Assembly (NCBI GenBank): GCA_001599935.1
Contig: BCIJ01000001.1
Span: 622,277-686,276 of the forward strand
Direction of reading: 5' to 3'
Origin: Holtermannia corniformis
Taxonomy: Eukaryota; Basidiomycota; Tremellomycetes; Holtermanniales
Length of the DNA: 64,000 nt
Every line of letters starts with the position of its first letter. Within the stretch, counting starts at the first letter, position 1. The position numbers and the translations under genes were made by a program. Below are positions 23,466 to 34,827 of this stretch, one piece after another. Under the pieces are notes generated by a model. That model ran no database searches, was not told the origin of the DNA, and saw only the letters and a program-made list of their open reading frames with translations.

Positions 23466-25604
23466 CTAAGATACAACTGCCTTGACCGGCTTGATGAGTA
23501 TGGGGAGGTTGGACCCCTTTGTCCATAAAGTGCCGTCGGCGAAAGGTCGAGTACTGAACCTATCCCAACCTCAGCCGGTGTGGATGAGATCGACAAGCGA
23601 CCTACATGTTCCACTTGTAGATGCCTTGCTTGACCGGCGTGAACTCAAAATTGCGCACCATCACGAACAGGAAGATCTTGATCTCCAGTATGGCAAGCTT
23701 GTAGCCGACGCACCGTCGAGGCCCGTCGATAAACGTAAGCATGTTGGGATACACGCCGACCGAAGGTGTGGGCATGGACGGGCGACGCGGTGCGATTGGT
23801 GTCGCAGGCGTCATCGGGATAGGAGGGTTGTCGATCTCCAGCCACCGCTCCGGCCTGATGTTGTGAGCTCAAACGCACGAGGCAAGTGCGGACATTACCT
23901 GAAGTCTCGAGCGTCCTCTCCCCAGATATCGGTCGACATATTCATGGATTCGATGGGGAGGTGCACCTGTTCGCAGTAAGTACAGGTTGTATCACCTATT
24001 AGTCAGCGTACCAGTTGACCCTTCCGAATGTGGACCTCGCTGATCCGCTTGCCAGACCTGGTCACGATGGGCTCCGCTAGCGGAATGACATCGTCCTTTT
24101 GCGCTTCACGAATCTGAGTAGACCTCAGTGACAGTGGCAATCACACTGCCCGACTCACAGTACCGGGGATGCTGGGATTCACTCGCAGCGTCTCCTTGAC
24201 AAACATATCGAGGTATGGCAGCTCATCGAGGTTATCATTCGGAAACTGGTCGCCGAATGTCAACAGCTCCTTGCGAAGCTTGTCCTGGATCGCAGGATTC
24301 TGCGCAAGCTCTAGCAATGACCATACGATTGTCCCACTGCGTATTCTGAGCTCCGTCTGCGTGCGAGCTCGCACCAACGTACCCCGTAGTGTCACTGCCG
24401 GCGAACATGAAAGTGGCAAGTTGGCCTGAAATCTCTTCCTCGCTTAGCTTCTGGTCGTCTGTGATGCCCTTTGTCATGTTGGCCCGCACTTACATCTATC
24501 AGCGTCTGGCATTCTGATCGTTCCTCAACACTCACACATAAGGGAAAGCAGGTCTTCCGGACGCTTGTCGCCCACGCGCTTGCCGTCCGCCAATTCTGCT
24601 TGCCTTTCGCGCGTGAGACGGGTGGCGAGCGCATCCATATGTCGGTTATTATCGTCCACTCGGCGTGATAGCTCTGTAGGCTGTGGACTGTCAAACACTG
24701 ATGACGACGCCGATATGCTTACCCAGTACCTGTCCAGCCACGGGTGCACGATGGTGAAGAACCCTCGTATTCCCGTACAGCCCTGACAGGGGTTTTGCAT
24801 CCTGTCGAACCGCGTGAAAAAGTCCCCTCCTTCGCCTTCTGGGTCTCCGACACTGTTGAAGAGGTGGCCAAAGGTCAGTTCGCCGACGAGATCGAAGATT
24901 GCGCGCGAAACCCAGAGATAGCAGTCTATCTCGGTCGGTTCGGTTGTCATGGTTTCGGTGCAGATATCTGTCCAGATGTCTCGAACCTGGAGTGTCAGCT
25001 GTATATATTCGTTGGCCGTGTCCCTTGCTCACTTGCTCAGCCTTTTCCTGAATGGCAGGGACCATGCCGTCCAGCAGCACCTTGCTGAACATACGTGAGC
25101 AGTGCTTGCGCTGCAGCTTGTGTCGTTGTCCTTCAGCGGCAATGACACCTCGCTTCAAGAAGCGATGAATCATGCCTCGCAGTAGGCTTGACTTTTGGTA
25201 TGTTTGAGTGTCATTGAGTACGTGGAGCACTGCTCGGGGGTCGATGGTCCAGATACGGTCGTGAATCTGTCCGTGAGTGAGCGAATGCAATGATCCTGTA
25301 GAGTAAGACTTACAAGTAGTGGGCCGGCCACTCGTACAGTCTTGCCGTAGGTCTTCACCCACCCGTCCAGCTCCTTCAGCGCGCGATAGCTACCGTTTGT
25401 CAACATCCACTGTGCTTAGCCCATTGATGCATACTTCATAATGGTGTCACCATGACCAACAAGGATGTTGCCGCCCGGTGGTCCACGTAGGTCTCGAAGC
25501 GGGCTCGTAAGCGGTCGCCATGCTGCGAAGTGGCTGAGTCTGGCCAAAAGGAGCGTGATGCCCAGCCAAAACAATGCTGGGTATAATGTCGAGGCGTCGA
25601 GCAT
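23466..25604 (-). CDS. Cytochrome P450 monooxygenase
   Basis: Microsomal haem-thiolate oxygenase; substrate unknown. Start ATG at 25604 gives MLDASTLYPALFWLGITLLL, an N-terminal membrane anchor, then a proline-rich hinge RDLRGPPGG. C-helix HKLQRKHCSRMF, I-helix oxygen-binding FMFAGSDTT, K-helix KETLR (ExxR), then IWGEDARDFRPERWLE. The haem loop is FIDGPRRCVG with the Cys ligand. Between ERWLE and the haem loop lies a Pro/Thr-rich insert (PIPMTPATPIAPRRPSMP), longer than is common in related fungal P450s. A last intron after YKWN leads to RPFADGTLWTKGSNLPILIK and a stop at 23466-23468; without this intron it would stop prematurely at 23602. Convergent with NUP85, 110 bp apart. Confidence 0.92.
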
Positions 25605-26197
25605 TTCTAGTTGAAACCGCCTTCTCCTGGTGGCGTGTCTCGGCTTTACCTACCGCTGTTGAGGTCGGATCTGACAACCTCGCTGATCCTATGTGGATGC
25701 GTCAAACAGATCGTCAGAAGGATGAGCGACGACTCGAGGGTGCTCGCCGATTATACACTCGGACGAGGGAGCAGCACCGCAGGACTCGTCCCTTCATTAG
25801 CGTCAATGCAACAATGAGGACTCGCATTGTGGCTGCCATGAGTGGTCAATGGTCGTTCGAGCTCGGTTTATTGTCCGCCACGCGACGATCAGGGTCCGAG
25901 CGCCGTCGATCTCACGACTACGGACACGGCGCCGAACGTCAAGAATTGGCTGGGAGTTAGCTTTCTGCAGAACGATCTCGACAGCCTGCACAGCGTTGCT
26001 GTCAACACAGTGTACAGTATCTGCGGCTCTGTCTAAGGGATGTACGACGGCATGCACGGACCTATGTGCCGCGCGCCTATTAGGCACAGCCGGGAGTTTG
26101 AAGCTTCTCGGCAACGTGCCCCTCGCTTCGCTGGGCTTGCTTGTTGTTCCTATTACCAGCAAGCACTGCATAAGCCGGCGAAGTTGCCCTCATCGAC
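25605..26197. other. Divergent spacer P450 / acyltransferase
   Basis: About 590 bp between two divergent starts, so it should hold both promoters. I looked for short Cys-x-x-x-stop frames (pheromone precursors); the frame ending CGSV at 26034 has no ATG. Confidence 0.4.
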
Positions 26198-27282
26198 ATG
26201 CCGTCCCTCGCGTACTACATCCGGCTGTCACTCTACACCTCGGCAATGGGCTTTGCGAGCGCATGTGGGGTGGGGATCTCGATCCTGGCAACGCTGTGTG
26301 GCCAGCGGCTGAGCATCAACTGGTATGTTGCTCGGCTGTTCTACCGGGTTGCCGGACCGCTGGTTGGGATCAATTTCGTGGTCGAGGGCGAGGAACATCT
26401 CAAACAACTGTTGCTTGTAGAAAAAGGTTCCAAGGCCAAAAGCGCCGTGCTACTTGGGAACCATCAAAGGTGTGTTGAGCTGTTGCGTACGATACTTCGG
26501 CTGACACCTGTCAGCTTCCTGGACATCTTGTATCTTGGTCGAATTTTCCCAAAGAAGGCGTCGATCATGGCCAAAAAGGAGCTGAAATGGGTGCCGTTTC
26601 TTGGGCAGTTCAGTGAGTACCAAGTTCAAACTCGAGTGTCGCTCAATGCAGCATAGTGGCCCTGTCCGGGGCTGTCTTTGTCAATCGTAAGAACCAGAAG
26701 AGCGCCATTGCTGCCATGAGCCGTGCGGGGGAGGACATGAAACGTCGCGGGGTAAGCTTGACTTCGGTGGACCTGCTATGTCGCTGACGACCGTAGATCT
26801 CGCTATGGATCTTCCCGGAGGGCACGCGGTCTTCCACACCCGAAGCAACGCTGCTACACTTCAAGAAAGGGGCCTTCCACCTCGCTGTGCAAGGTCAGTC
26901 GACTGCTCCCTGCCGTCCTCGGCTGACTGGCGCCAGCTGGTATCCCTATTGTTCCGATCGTCTGCGAGAACTATCACCATTTGTTTGACGGCAAAACTAG
27001 ATTCCGATCCGGCGAACTGAGGATCCGAGGTTTGTCATCGATGTTCCACCCCGCTTGACAACGGGAAGCTGAGCCCGTAACCTAGTGTTGCCGCCTATCC
27101 CGACCGATACACTGACATCCCATGACGTCCCAGCGCTGGCTGAAAAAACACGCGAGCTCATGCTTCGTGCGCTTGTCGACATCTCGGCCTCAGGAACAAA
27201 CACAGCACTTACACGGACCACATCCGAGACGCCGCTCGTTACGGACGTCGACCATCACGAGGGGTATGGGCTTCAAGCTTGA
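26198..27282 (+). CDS. SLC1: 1-acyl-sn-glycerol-3-phosphate acyltransferase
   Basis: Acylates lysophosphatidic acid to phosphatidic acid in the ER or lipid droplets. ATG at 26198 starts MPSLAYYIRLSLYTSAMGFA, with N-terminal membrane helices. Motif I is NHQSFLD (the NHxxxxD catalytic pair, split by an intron after GNHQ), followed by FPKKASIMAKKELKWVPFLG, motif II GAVFVNRKNQKSA, motif III FPEGTRS (substrate binding) and motif IV GIPIVPIVCENY. The C-terminal part reads LPPIPTDTLTSHDVPALAEK and ends EGYGLQA. Length, motif order and hydrophobic pattern match the PlsC/AGPAT family. Four or five short introns. Confidence 0.9.
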
Positions 27283-27587
27283 TCCATCATTGGTTCATGC
27301 CGTAGCGACGTGGCGTGGCGCACGTCGTGTGTACAAGGACACACTGTATCAATACGCAGATGAGATGCCATGTGAGACATGGCGTGCAACATTTCGATTC
27401 AGGCACGACACTCGACCTTGGACTTGGAGGCTGATCCCTGATTTGCCGGACATGGCAAGGTATGTAACGACTGATCGGGTAATGTAATGAGTACCCCGTG
27501 CACTGCGGCGAACGACTGGACTTGCTCGCCGCAAACAAGCCCTCACTCCATCGTCGACGTTCACGGCCAAGGAACCCTCGGTCAAAG

Positions 27588-29215
27588 ATGGAGGGCATGT
27601 TTTTGGGCCTGCTGCTGCCCAACTTCACCGCTCTCATTGCCGTCCTCGTCTCAATGCCTTTTCATATCAAGACGCAGAACTCTGTCACCATCGCTATGGG
27701 ATTCTGGCTGGCGACCTACTCGTGCTTCCATGTCGTGAACTGTGAGTGGCCAAATAATACGGACCAATATTGACAAGGTACTAGGCATGGTTTGGAAGGA
27801 CGATGCCGAAATTCGGGTCGCCGTTTGGGGGGACCTATCGTCCGCCTTTGCTGGTGAGCTTGGAGGTTTGACAGCCGGCGCGAGGGCTGACGATTGTGGC
27901 TCAGTTGCCTTCACATACGGTACGCCGGTCGAGCATAGTGCAAGAGCTTCTGGCTGATGCGTGTGTAGGCCTGCCGCTATCGCACCTTCTTCTTGCCCGT
28001 CAGCTCGCCAACGTTACATCCCTCGAAGGTGAGAGCATACTGGACAGCGTAAAGGGCAGTCGGCGAGATCGATACATCAACCTTTGGGGGTCTGTCCTTA
28101 TCCCGTTGTTGGGCGTATGTCTATATGTCAGCGCAATGGTGTGTGAGATATTGGAGATATGTCGGTGGGCTGACCGGTCGTAGCAACGGCGCTTCATGAT
28201 TGTCGAAGGCTTCGGGCCAGTGCCATTCGCTGTGAGTACGCCGTGCATGCCAGTGCCAGTTACTAAGACTCACAACAGAGGCTTGATGCGTGGGGTCTCA
28301 TAGTCACCCCAATACTGCCATGTTTGTCCGCAGTGGGCGCCTGCTATTATACAGGTGGGTAGTGTGGCTACATCTGAGTCGAACGGCTGACAGAAGCAGT
28401 GCGGTTGCTACGTAACCTCGTGCTACGGCAACGTGAGCTATCACCATACTACTATGGCTCTTCGGCGTTCAGCCGCGATCACTTTTGGCGATTGGTTGGG
28501 CTTGCGACAATCATGTTCATGTCCTGTCTGTGAGTTCGAGGGCAAACACTGTCGTGAAGCTGACACAACGCAGCGTCCGACTGATTGCCGATGTGGTCTT
28601 TCGCGCGGCGAACGTACGACTGCAGACGCGATTCACGAACATACACCGTGACATCACCAAGATCGAACAACTGACCTATGCCGAGTTGCACAGCATCAAT
28701 CGCACATCTCTGTGGCTGCAGTGGAGCGGGAATGTCTTTTGTAGTTTGATCTTCTTCTTCTGTTTCGTCACGAGTACGTTTCATACTGCTGACTGAGCCG
28801 CGATACTGACAAGTGGTGTCCAGGCTCGGAAGTCAAGCGATTCTACGCCAATCTCGGACGGAAAGTGTGGAATTTGCATTCCAGGCCTTCCCAACGATCG
28901 GTCACGTCCTCCAACGATGATCCGTAAGTGTTACATGCTGGATACCTGATGTTTCAAACTCACCAATCAAGACTCAGCCTCGAAAACTTGGCGAAAGAAC
29001 GAGACATGTCCTTCTTTGACGCACTGAGTGAGGGGCCCGATCCGACTGCATCATTACCAACGCTTGGGAAACATTCGACCGCCAAGTCATACCCCTCTGG
29101 CATGTCCTTTGACGACTTTTGCAAAGGAGATGTTCTAGAAGCCATCCAGGCAAAGGACATAGAAGCGAGGTGCTGCAGTGATCCCGGCTCGCTCCCGAAA
29201 GGGGGCGCCACCTAG
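27588..29215 (+). CDS. STE3: STE3-type pheromone receptor 1 (seven-TM GPCR)
   Basis: Receptor for farnesylated mating pheromones, coupled to a G protein and the mating MAPK cascade. ATG at 27588; MEGMFLGLLLPNFTALIAVL is TM1, followed by SMPFHIKTQNSVTIAMGFWL. Spliced exons give LPLSHLLLARQLANVTSLEG, SRRDRYINLWGSVLIPLLGV, QRRFMIVEGFGPVPFA, AWGLIVTPILPCLSAVGACY, SRDHFWRLVGLATIMFMSCL, SVRLIADVVFRAANVRLQTR and WSGNVFCSLIFFFCFVTS (TM7). The cytosolic tail has ENLAKERDMSFFDALSEGPD and ends PGSLPKGGAT. About nine introns near 45-55 nt. It is about a third identical by eye to the receptor at 29949, with the same intron positions, so the two are ancient tandem duplicates or two mating specificities side by side. 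Confidence 0.88.
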
Positions 29216-29948
29216 GAGGCAACGGCGACGTCGGCCGCTTGACCGCGTCTTTCGCATCTGCTGGGTTGTTGGTATCCACACATGTATCCACTGTATAGTT
29301 TGCTTCGTCCGGACTGACGGTTCCGCTAGCCGGCCAGAGTGGTTGCCAGCACGACGAAGCAAGGATCAGCGCAGCGATCAGGTGCACGAGCGCGTGAGTG
29401 GCGGCTCGTGCGCAACCGCAAGGTTCCGGCCGTCAGCACTCCGGTGGTTGGGCCGCTGGTGATGGATCGTCTTATAGACCTATAATGCCGTGTGCGTGCT
29501 TGTCCAGTGCTCTGATGGCTCATCATACCTCTCGTCATGGGCGACCGCCGCTCTCAGATCGTCGCCAACGGTTTGCCGAGCATCCTTCCGCGCTGTCAAG
29601 TGTTCGGTTCTAGCTTGGCCGATCTCCACTGATGGCCCTTTGTGTGATTGACAGACGGATCGGCGCCTGACAGCCCGAGCGCGGCCGCAGCTGGCGAGGC
29701 CAAAGGACGCTGATCTGAAGCTAAAGTCGCCAGGCCGGTATCCATATGCGACCATCACTGGGCCGGCCTTTCCCAGATCATCAGACTCGTCGCTAGGGAT
29801 CGCCGTGGGCGTCCTTAGCAACCTTTACTACCGACCCGGCTTGGCAGAAGACAGAGCTTTATAGTCCGGCGCTAGACCTCACGCTCCTTCTGTGTCGGCC
29901 TTCCGTCCATTCCACTCACCCTCTACTACACTCCTTCGCCACACCACC
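29216..29948. other. Inter-receptor spacer
   Basis: About 730 bp between the two receptor genes. I searched both strands for a short ATG frame ending Cys-aliphatic-aliphatic-x-stop, the hallmark of a pheromone precursor. Only CTSA at 29383-29397 and CPVL at 29501-29515 end that way, and neither has an ATG. A minus-strand frame from 29387 with a signal-peptide-like start uses GTG and is not accepted as a gene. Confidence 0.45.
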
Positions 29949-31582
29949 ATGTCGCTCCTCCTCGCTTTGCTTCTGCCCTCCATCTTCTCCCTCCTTGGTG
30001 TCATCTACTGCGCGCCATTCCACATCCGCACCCACAATGTGGTTATCATGTCGATGCTGTTCTGGTTCACGAGCCTGAGCATCGTGCACATTGTCAATAG
30101 TAAGTGATATTCTAGAACCGTCCCCCGAAGGCTAAGTGTTCCAAAGGCATAGCTTGGAGTGACAATGTCGACATCAAGGCCAAGGGATGGTTCGTAGCGC
30201 CATTGTGCCAGCTACCTGTACTGAACGCTTGGCACATTCAGGATGGACATCAGCGTGGCCGTCAGCGTCGGCTACAACTTTGGTGAGATAAGCTTCTTAG
30301 GCCGTGCGATGCATGCTTACAACTCTCCGCAGGCACGCCATTGTCCCACCTGCTGCTTGCACGCCAGCTTGAATCCATCACCTCTCTCCGGGCACAGTCG
30401 GCTCTTTTCAACGACGACAAGCGACGCCGTGAGAAAATCATTGACCTCTCTCTCATCTTTGCCGTACCCAGCATCGCTATCCTGCTTCAGCTGTCCACCA
30501 GGGTGAGCATGGCAGCAAGAATGTCAAAAAGCACACTGACGCCTTCTAGGACCGCAGGATGTACGTCATTGAAGACTTCGGCCCAATGCCTGGTACCGTA
30601 CGTTCGCCGTAGCAAGTAGAGTATCCCTGACCAGCGCAGTATTGGAACGCGTGGGGCGTCACACTCATGGCCGTCCTCCCCATCGTAATCGCTGTGACTG
30701 CCGGCTTGCTGTCGCGTATGTGCTCAGTACGGTGTCGCCGACAGCACTAACTGTCGACTTAGTCTTGATGCTGCGTAACATTCGCATGCGCCGCAAGAAC
30801 CTGCATGCCGTATGCAGCGCCGATTCAGGCGTCAACGAATCCCACTTCTGGCGTCTGACTTCACTCACCATCTTCATGTACGCCACCTGCGTGTAAGTGC
30901 TATTCAATCAGCCAGTGGCCTTCAGTACTGAACGCCTCAGCATTCGCGCTTTCTGCAACATCGCGTCGTACGGGGCGGGCCTGCAACCTTTCAACCACCG
31001 CGGCGCGCCTTTCCACAATCTCACCAAGATTGAGACTGTCACTTATGACCAGCTCACCAAGGGCAACCTCAAGGTGCTCTACTTGCAATGGTACAGCGTG
31101 GTGGCGTGCAGCATAGTCTTTTTCTTCTGCTTTGCGACGAGTAAGCACTCCTCTTTGCAGCTGGATCTGGTGCTTACCTTGACTAGCATCTCAAACATCA
31201 AGCATCTACATGGACCTCCTACGCAAGGTATTGCCAGGCAGCGGCAAGTCTCAAAACCGGCTATTGAGCACCAGCAATGGTCAAGGCTCAATGTGAGTCT
31301 TGCAAAGCCCTCCTTGCGTTCTCAGACTGACGAATGCGCAGGACCAAGTCTCGCAGCCGCTTCGAGTCTGACGCGACAGACAAGTTCGACCTCAAGGACA
31401 TGCTCAACGATGGCCCTGACACGCCCGTTGTCGGACGCAACCAAGAGTTGAGCCAAAACGAAGCTCAGGTCGAATTCGAGACAAATGGCCTCATGGCCGC
31501 CACCCCGCAGACACCGGCGACACCCGTGATTGACTTTGGGCGACCGAACCCAGTCAAGCAGTCGGACAGGAGCCATGTTTGA
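29949..31582 (+). CDS. STE3: STE3-type pheromone receptor 2 (seven-TM GPCR)
   Basis: Second a-factor-type receptor. ATG at 29949 gives MSLLLALLLPSIFSLLGVIY, then CAPFHIRTHNVVIMSMLFWF (TM1-TM2). Exons continue with GYNFG, TPLSHLLLARQLESITSLRA, RREKIIDLSLIFAVPSIAIL, RRMYVIEDFGPMPV, AWGVTLMAVLPIVIAVTAGL, ESHFWRLTSLTIFMYATCV, LSIRAFCNIASYGAGLQPFN and YLQWYSVVACSIVFFFCFAT (TM7). The tail is Ser/Asp rich (KFDLKDMLNDGPDTPVV) and ends PVKQSDRSHV. Introns fall at positions equivalent to those of receptor 1, for example after VHIVNS and before PLSHLLLARQL. Convergent with MRS2, 161 bp apart. It shows no sign of decay. Confidence 0.9.
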
Positions 31583-31743
31583 TCGTGTCCCATCGATACC
31601 ACCAGAAGAGAGGGTTTTGGTTTATGTTGTCGCGATCATCTTGATAATAGAGCGATGCATCGTTATCGCCGGGGTAGCGTCGCAGTGGTGCATGCGGCTA
31701 TAGATACAGTGATTTGAGTCGTCTCCAGGCTACTTGTTATCTG

Positions 31744-33699
31744 TCACTCCCTTGACCACATGCGGCGTACGTTCAGCGTCGTTGGAGGGCCGTGTTTCCA
31801 CCTGGTGCCACCGGCGTGCTTGTCACGGTGACTTGATGCAGCGGCCTCCTTGGCGCGCAGCAACTCTGCATGTCTGGCGGCATCTCGTGCTCGCGCCATA
31901 TCGGCCTTCTCGTTGATCCACACGGGCGTGGAGGAGCAAGTTGCCTCTGAACCTGTCGAAATCGAACCCTTCGCCTCGCGCGCGGCCTGTCGGCGAAAGA
32001 TTGCCGACCAGATCGACCACTTTGCAGGCCGAAGGTCGTCACGTACGACGCGCTTCGACCATGCGTCCACGTGGGGTGAATCTTCGAGCGCAATTGCACT
32101 CGAGCGTGCGAGCCCTACTCGCCGCACCTTGCGCAAGACGCGCAAGCCCCCAGCGAAGACAAGGACGGCTAGTGCGGTGACTGAACCGGAAACCATGTAA
32201 AACGCGTACGGCGACGCCTCTATATGCGATGTCAACTATCGACAGCGTAAGCGGATATCAAACTGCGTGCTCGTCGGCGTACGTTCATGCCAAACAGTCC
32301 AGCAACCAAGGCTCCCGTGCCCAGCCCAAGGGTGGCAATGGATACCTTCAGGCCGAGCCCTAGTAGAGCGTTACGATTGCTGTCGAGCATGAGCTCGGTG
32401 ATCTCCTGGGTCGATTGCATGTTCGCCTGTGCCCGGTCAGCAACTCTCTACAGTAACAGTATCGAAGAACTCACGACGGTCGAGTCTACTTCACTGACGA
32501 TCTCCTCCACTTGCTTTGAAAAAGACTCGAGAAGAAGTTCCAGCTGCTCGTGGTCGTGCAGCCCTCGGGGTTTGCCTTGCTTGCGGGAGGTGAGATACAT
32601 GGCCGAAAGATCTTCATCTATCCTGCGTCAGGACCGGATTTCGTGCGAGAGCTATACGACGTACCCGACTCCAGTAACTCTTCAATAGCTTGATGTACAT
32701 ATCTTGCACGAGACTGGAACCCGACCAGCCGCCGCGAGTAGTGCAATAATCGCTTCAGGTTCTCTCGGTTGATATTGTCTTCAAGATCCGCCAGCAGGGC
32801 GGTCACCAATTGCCTAAGATGATTGAGCCTTGTGGCAGACATCGATGGCTGCTGCCCACCTGGTATAGGCCATCTCTTCCTCGAGCGCATTTGCTACTGA
32901 TACAAGTACGGACTCGAGCGCCCTGTAGGACTTAGTGAGCGATGGCTACCTTCCGAGAATACTTACCGATGCTCATATACAAGCGAGTCCTCCTCGGGCA
33001 TATCCCCATCTGATTTCAGACCTCTGACAATGTTGCCCTCCAGATGCCACCGGAACCGCCCCTGTATCTCGCTCTCCTTGGTACCAGCGGAATCGAACAG
33101 GATCACACGATCGGCTTTGATCAGCGCGCGTATATGCAGGCAATTGATGAGGATGGCGGTTCGTCTTGAGAGAATGGTAGGTACGAGGTTCGGATGCAGT
33201 GAATCCAGTTTACGCAGGTCCCGCGGCTGTGATTCGCTCAAGGAGGCGCTGGCATCGGCGCGAAGCACTCACATCGAGGTCATGTTCCGCACACAGCTTA
33301 GCCTTCTTGTAGCGGCCCTCTTCAGCTGTCCAATTTCCCTCAGCATCCAGGATTGAACCTAACGAAGAGAGTGAGCGGCTTGTACGTCACTTCAAATGGC
33401 TCGCACGCACAGCGAAGCGATAGCTCGCCCGCGCGGTCCATGAGCGATTCAAGGTATCGATGGCGGTCGGTATTTCGGTGTTTGTTCAAGCTCGAGCTAG
33501 AAACAGGTCTTGGACTGACTTCGGCGTCATCGGGACCGCTGGTAGTCGTAGTGACATGGCGGATAATTGGCGAGGCGATGGAAAGTACACTTCTGGAAGC
33601 TTTCCGAGCCCGCAATCGGCCAGCCCTCACTGAGCCCGATAGTCCCGTAGCTTGACGTGAGCAGCAACGCAGACAGCGCCCGGCTAAAGTCGATACCAT
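31744..33699 (-). CDS. MRS2: Mitochondrial magnesium channel MRS2 (CorA family)
   Basis: Mg2+ channel of the inner mitochondrial membrane. Start ATG at 33699 gives MVSTLAGRCLRCCSRQATGL, an Arg-rich presequence. The matrix domain includes KLDSLHPNLVPTILSRRTAI, IKADRVILFDS, EDSLVYEHRALESVLVSVAN, YTSRKQGKPRGLHDHEQLEL with coiled coil, and STQEITELMLDSNRNALLGL. The first TM ends in the signature GMN (GALVAGLFGMN), split from the second TM (YAFYMVSGSVTALAVLVFAG) by a short intron. The charged C-terminus ends LNVRRMWSRE with stop at 31744-31746. Mrs2 and Lpe10 cannot be separated with confidence from this sequence alone. Confidence 0.88.
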
Positions 33700-34827
33700 G
33701 CTCTTGTAGACGTCACTGAGTGGTGAAATCGAAGATGTCCCAGTTCAACTCAGGCACGTCGCTTACGTAACGCGTTTCGTCTGGTCGTGCCAGGGACGCA
33801 GTTGCATATCTTGTTCTTCCTTCTTTCAAGGTGAATGTCGACGCCTGTCACGTAAAAATTCGGGAGCCATCCTCAGCATGCGGTTCACTGCCTCTAATCG
33901 AGAACTAGGCGATCGGCACTATACGAGAACATCGGTGGCTTATGGATATGCCCTTCTGCTGGCAACCTGGCAGCACGAGGTTGGCGCAGTCTCGGAGCGC
34001 GTTACCGTAACTTGTCCCGGAAGGGACCCGCATGCCAAGTCAAGCTACGCACTCGGGATCAGTCCGGGCTCGTGTGAGGAGTGCGAAACCGTGACTCGTT
34101 GTGGTACTGTATTTGGATGAGTTGCGACAGGCAGTATGCATTGCGATTGAGTAGGGCCAGCACCGATCATATGTGTATGCAAGCACTGACTCACAGTGAC
34201 AGGCAGTCAAGCATCGTGATTAGCAGCCGATGCATTGTACGGTTCCGACCGCGGCACATGCTGTAGCATGGAGTGCTAGCAAATCGGAGGACACTTTTTG
34301 GCCGAGCCGTTTGGCTCCAGCTCTTGGTATGGCTCTTGGTATGTGAGCTTCGCTCCGCACGATCAGCATCCGACCTACGTCCGACGCCGTAAGTATTGCG
34401 CCGCAATGACCGGTGCAGACTGCCACAGCCACTGGTACGCAAGCAAGCGGCTTGCGGCGCTTCCGACGGCACGGAACGATCGCCAGCTGGGTCGTAGGAC
34501 ATCCTAGTGAGTGTGCAGCAGTTGCCGACAGGGCGGCAAGCTTTGACGGCAGCCAATCGCTTGGTCTTGGTGTTGTAGAGAAGCGCGACGGCGAATGCAG
34601 TGTTGCTGACGTGTACACGCGCTGGTGACTGCTGCGGTTAAACCCCCTTGCCTCGGGTTGTCCGAGCTGGCTGCACCAGCTGAACAGGGCCATCCACCTT
34701 TCTTAGCTTGGATAGAGGTGTGCAAGCCGCCGTAGGTGTGGATCATCGCGGCTTGTGCGGCGTCAACGAGTGCAGCTGATCTGAGAGCAGTCGAATCAGT
34801 CACCACCACAGTCTCCCAATCAGCATC
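33700..34827. other. Spacer of 1.1 kb between MRS2 and ARP3 starts
   Basis: Divergent promoter region for two housekeeping genes, longer than neighbours. It holds an ATG-started minus-strand frame at 34220-34693 (157 codons) ending Cys-Ile-Gly-Cys and an overlapping one ending Cys-Leu-Ser-Leu at 34191. Neither resembles a known protein. A short imperfect repeat of GGCTCTTGGTAT lies near 34313-34344. Confidence 0.4.

Noticed and set aside
23602..23604. Early stop ending the P450 at YKWNM
   Set aside because: A GT-AG intron here continues into a typical P450 C-terminus (GSNLPILIKPV), so the stop is intronic.
25842..26036. Frame ending SICGSV, a possible CAAX-terminated pheromone precursor upstream of the receptors
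   Set aside because: It opens with GTG immediately after an in-frame TGA; no ATG is available and the CAAX aliphatic positions are poor.
28974..29387. Minus-strand frame starting HLIAALILASSCWQPLWPAS that looks like a signal peptide of a secreted protein
   Set aside because: It starts with GTG, not ATG, overlaps the 3' end of the first STE3 gene, and has no splice or family support.
29299..29397. Frame ending CTSA between the two receptors
   Set aside because: No ATG between the preceding stop and the Cys-terminal tail, and no obvious intron to supply one.
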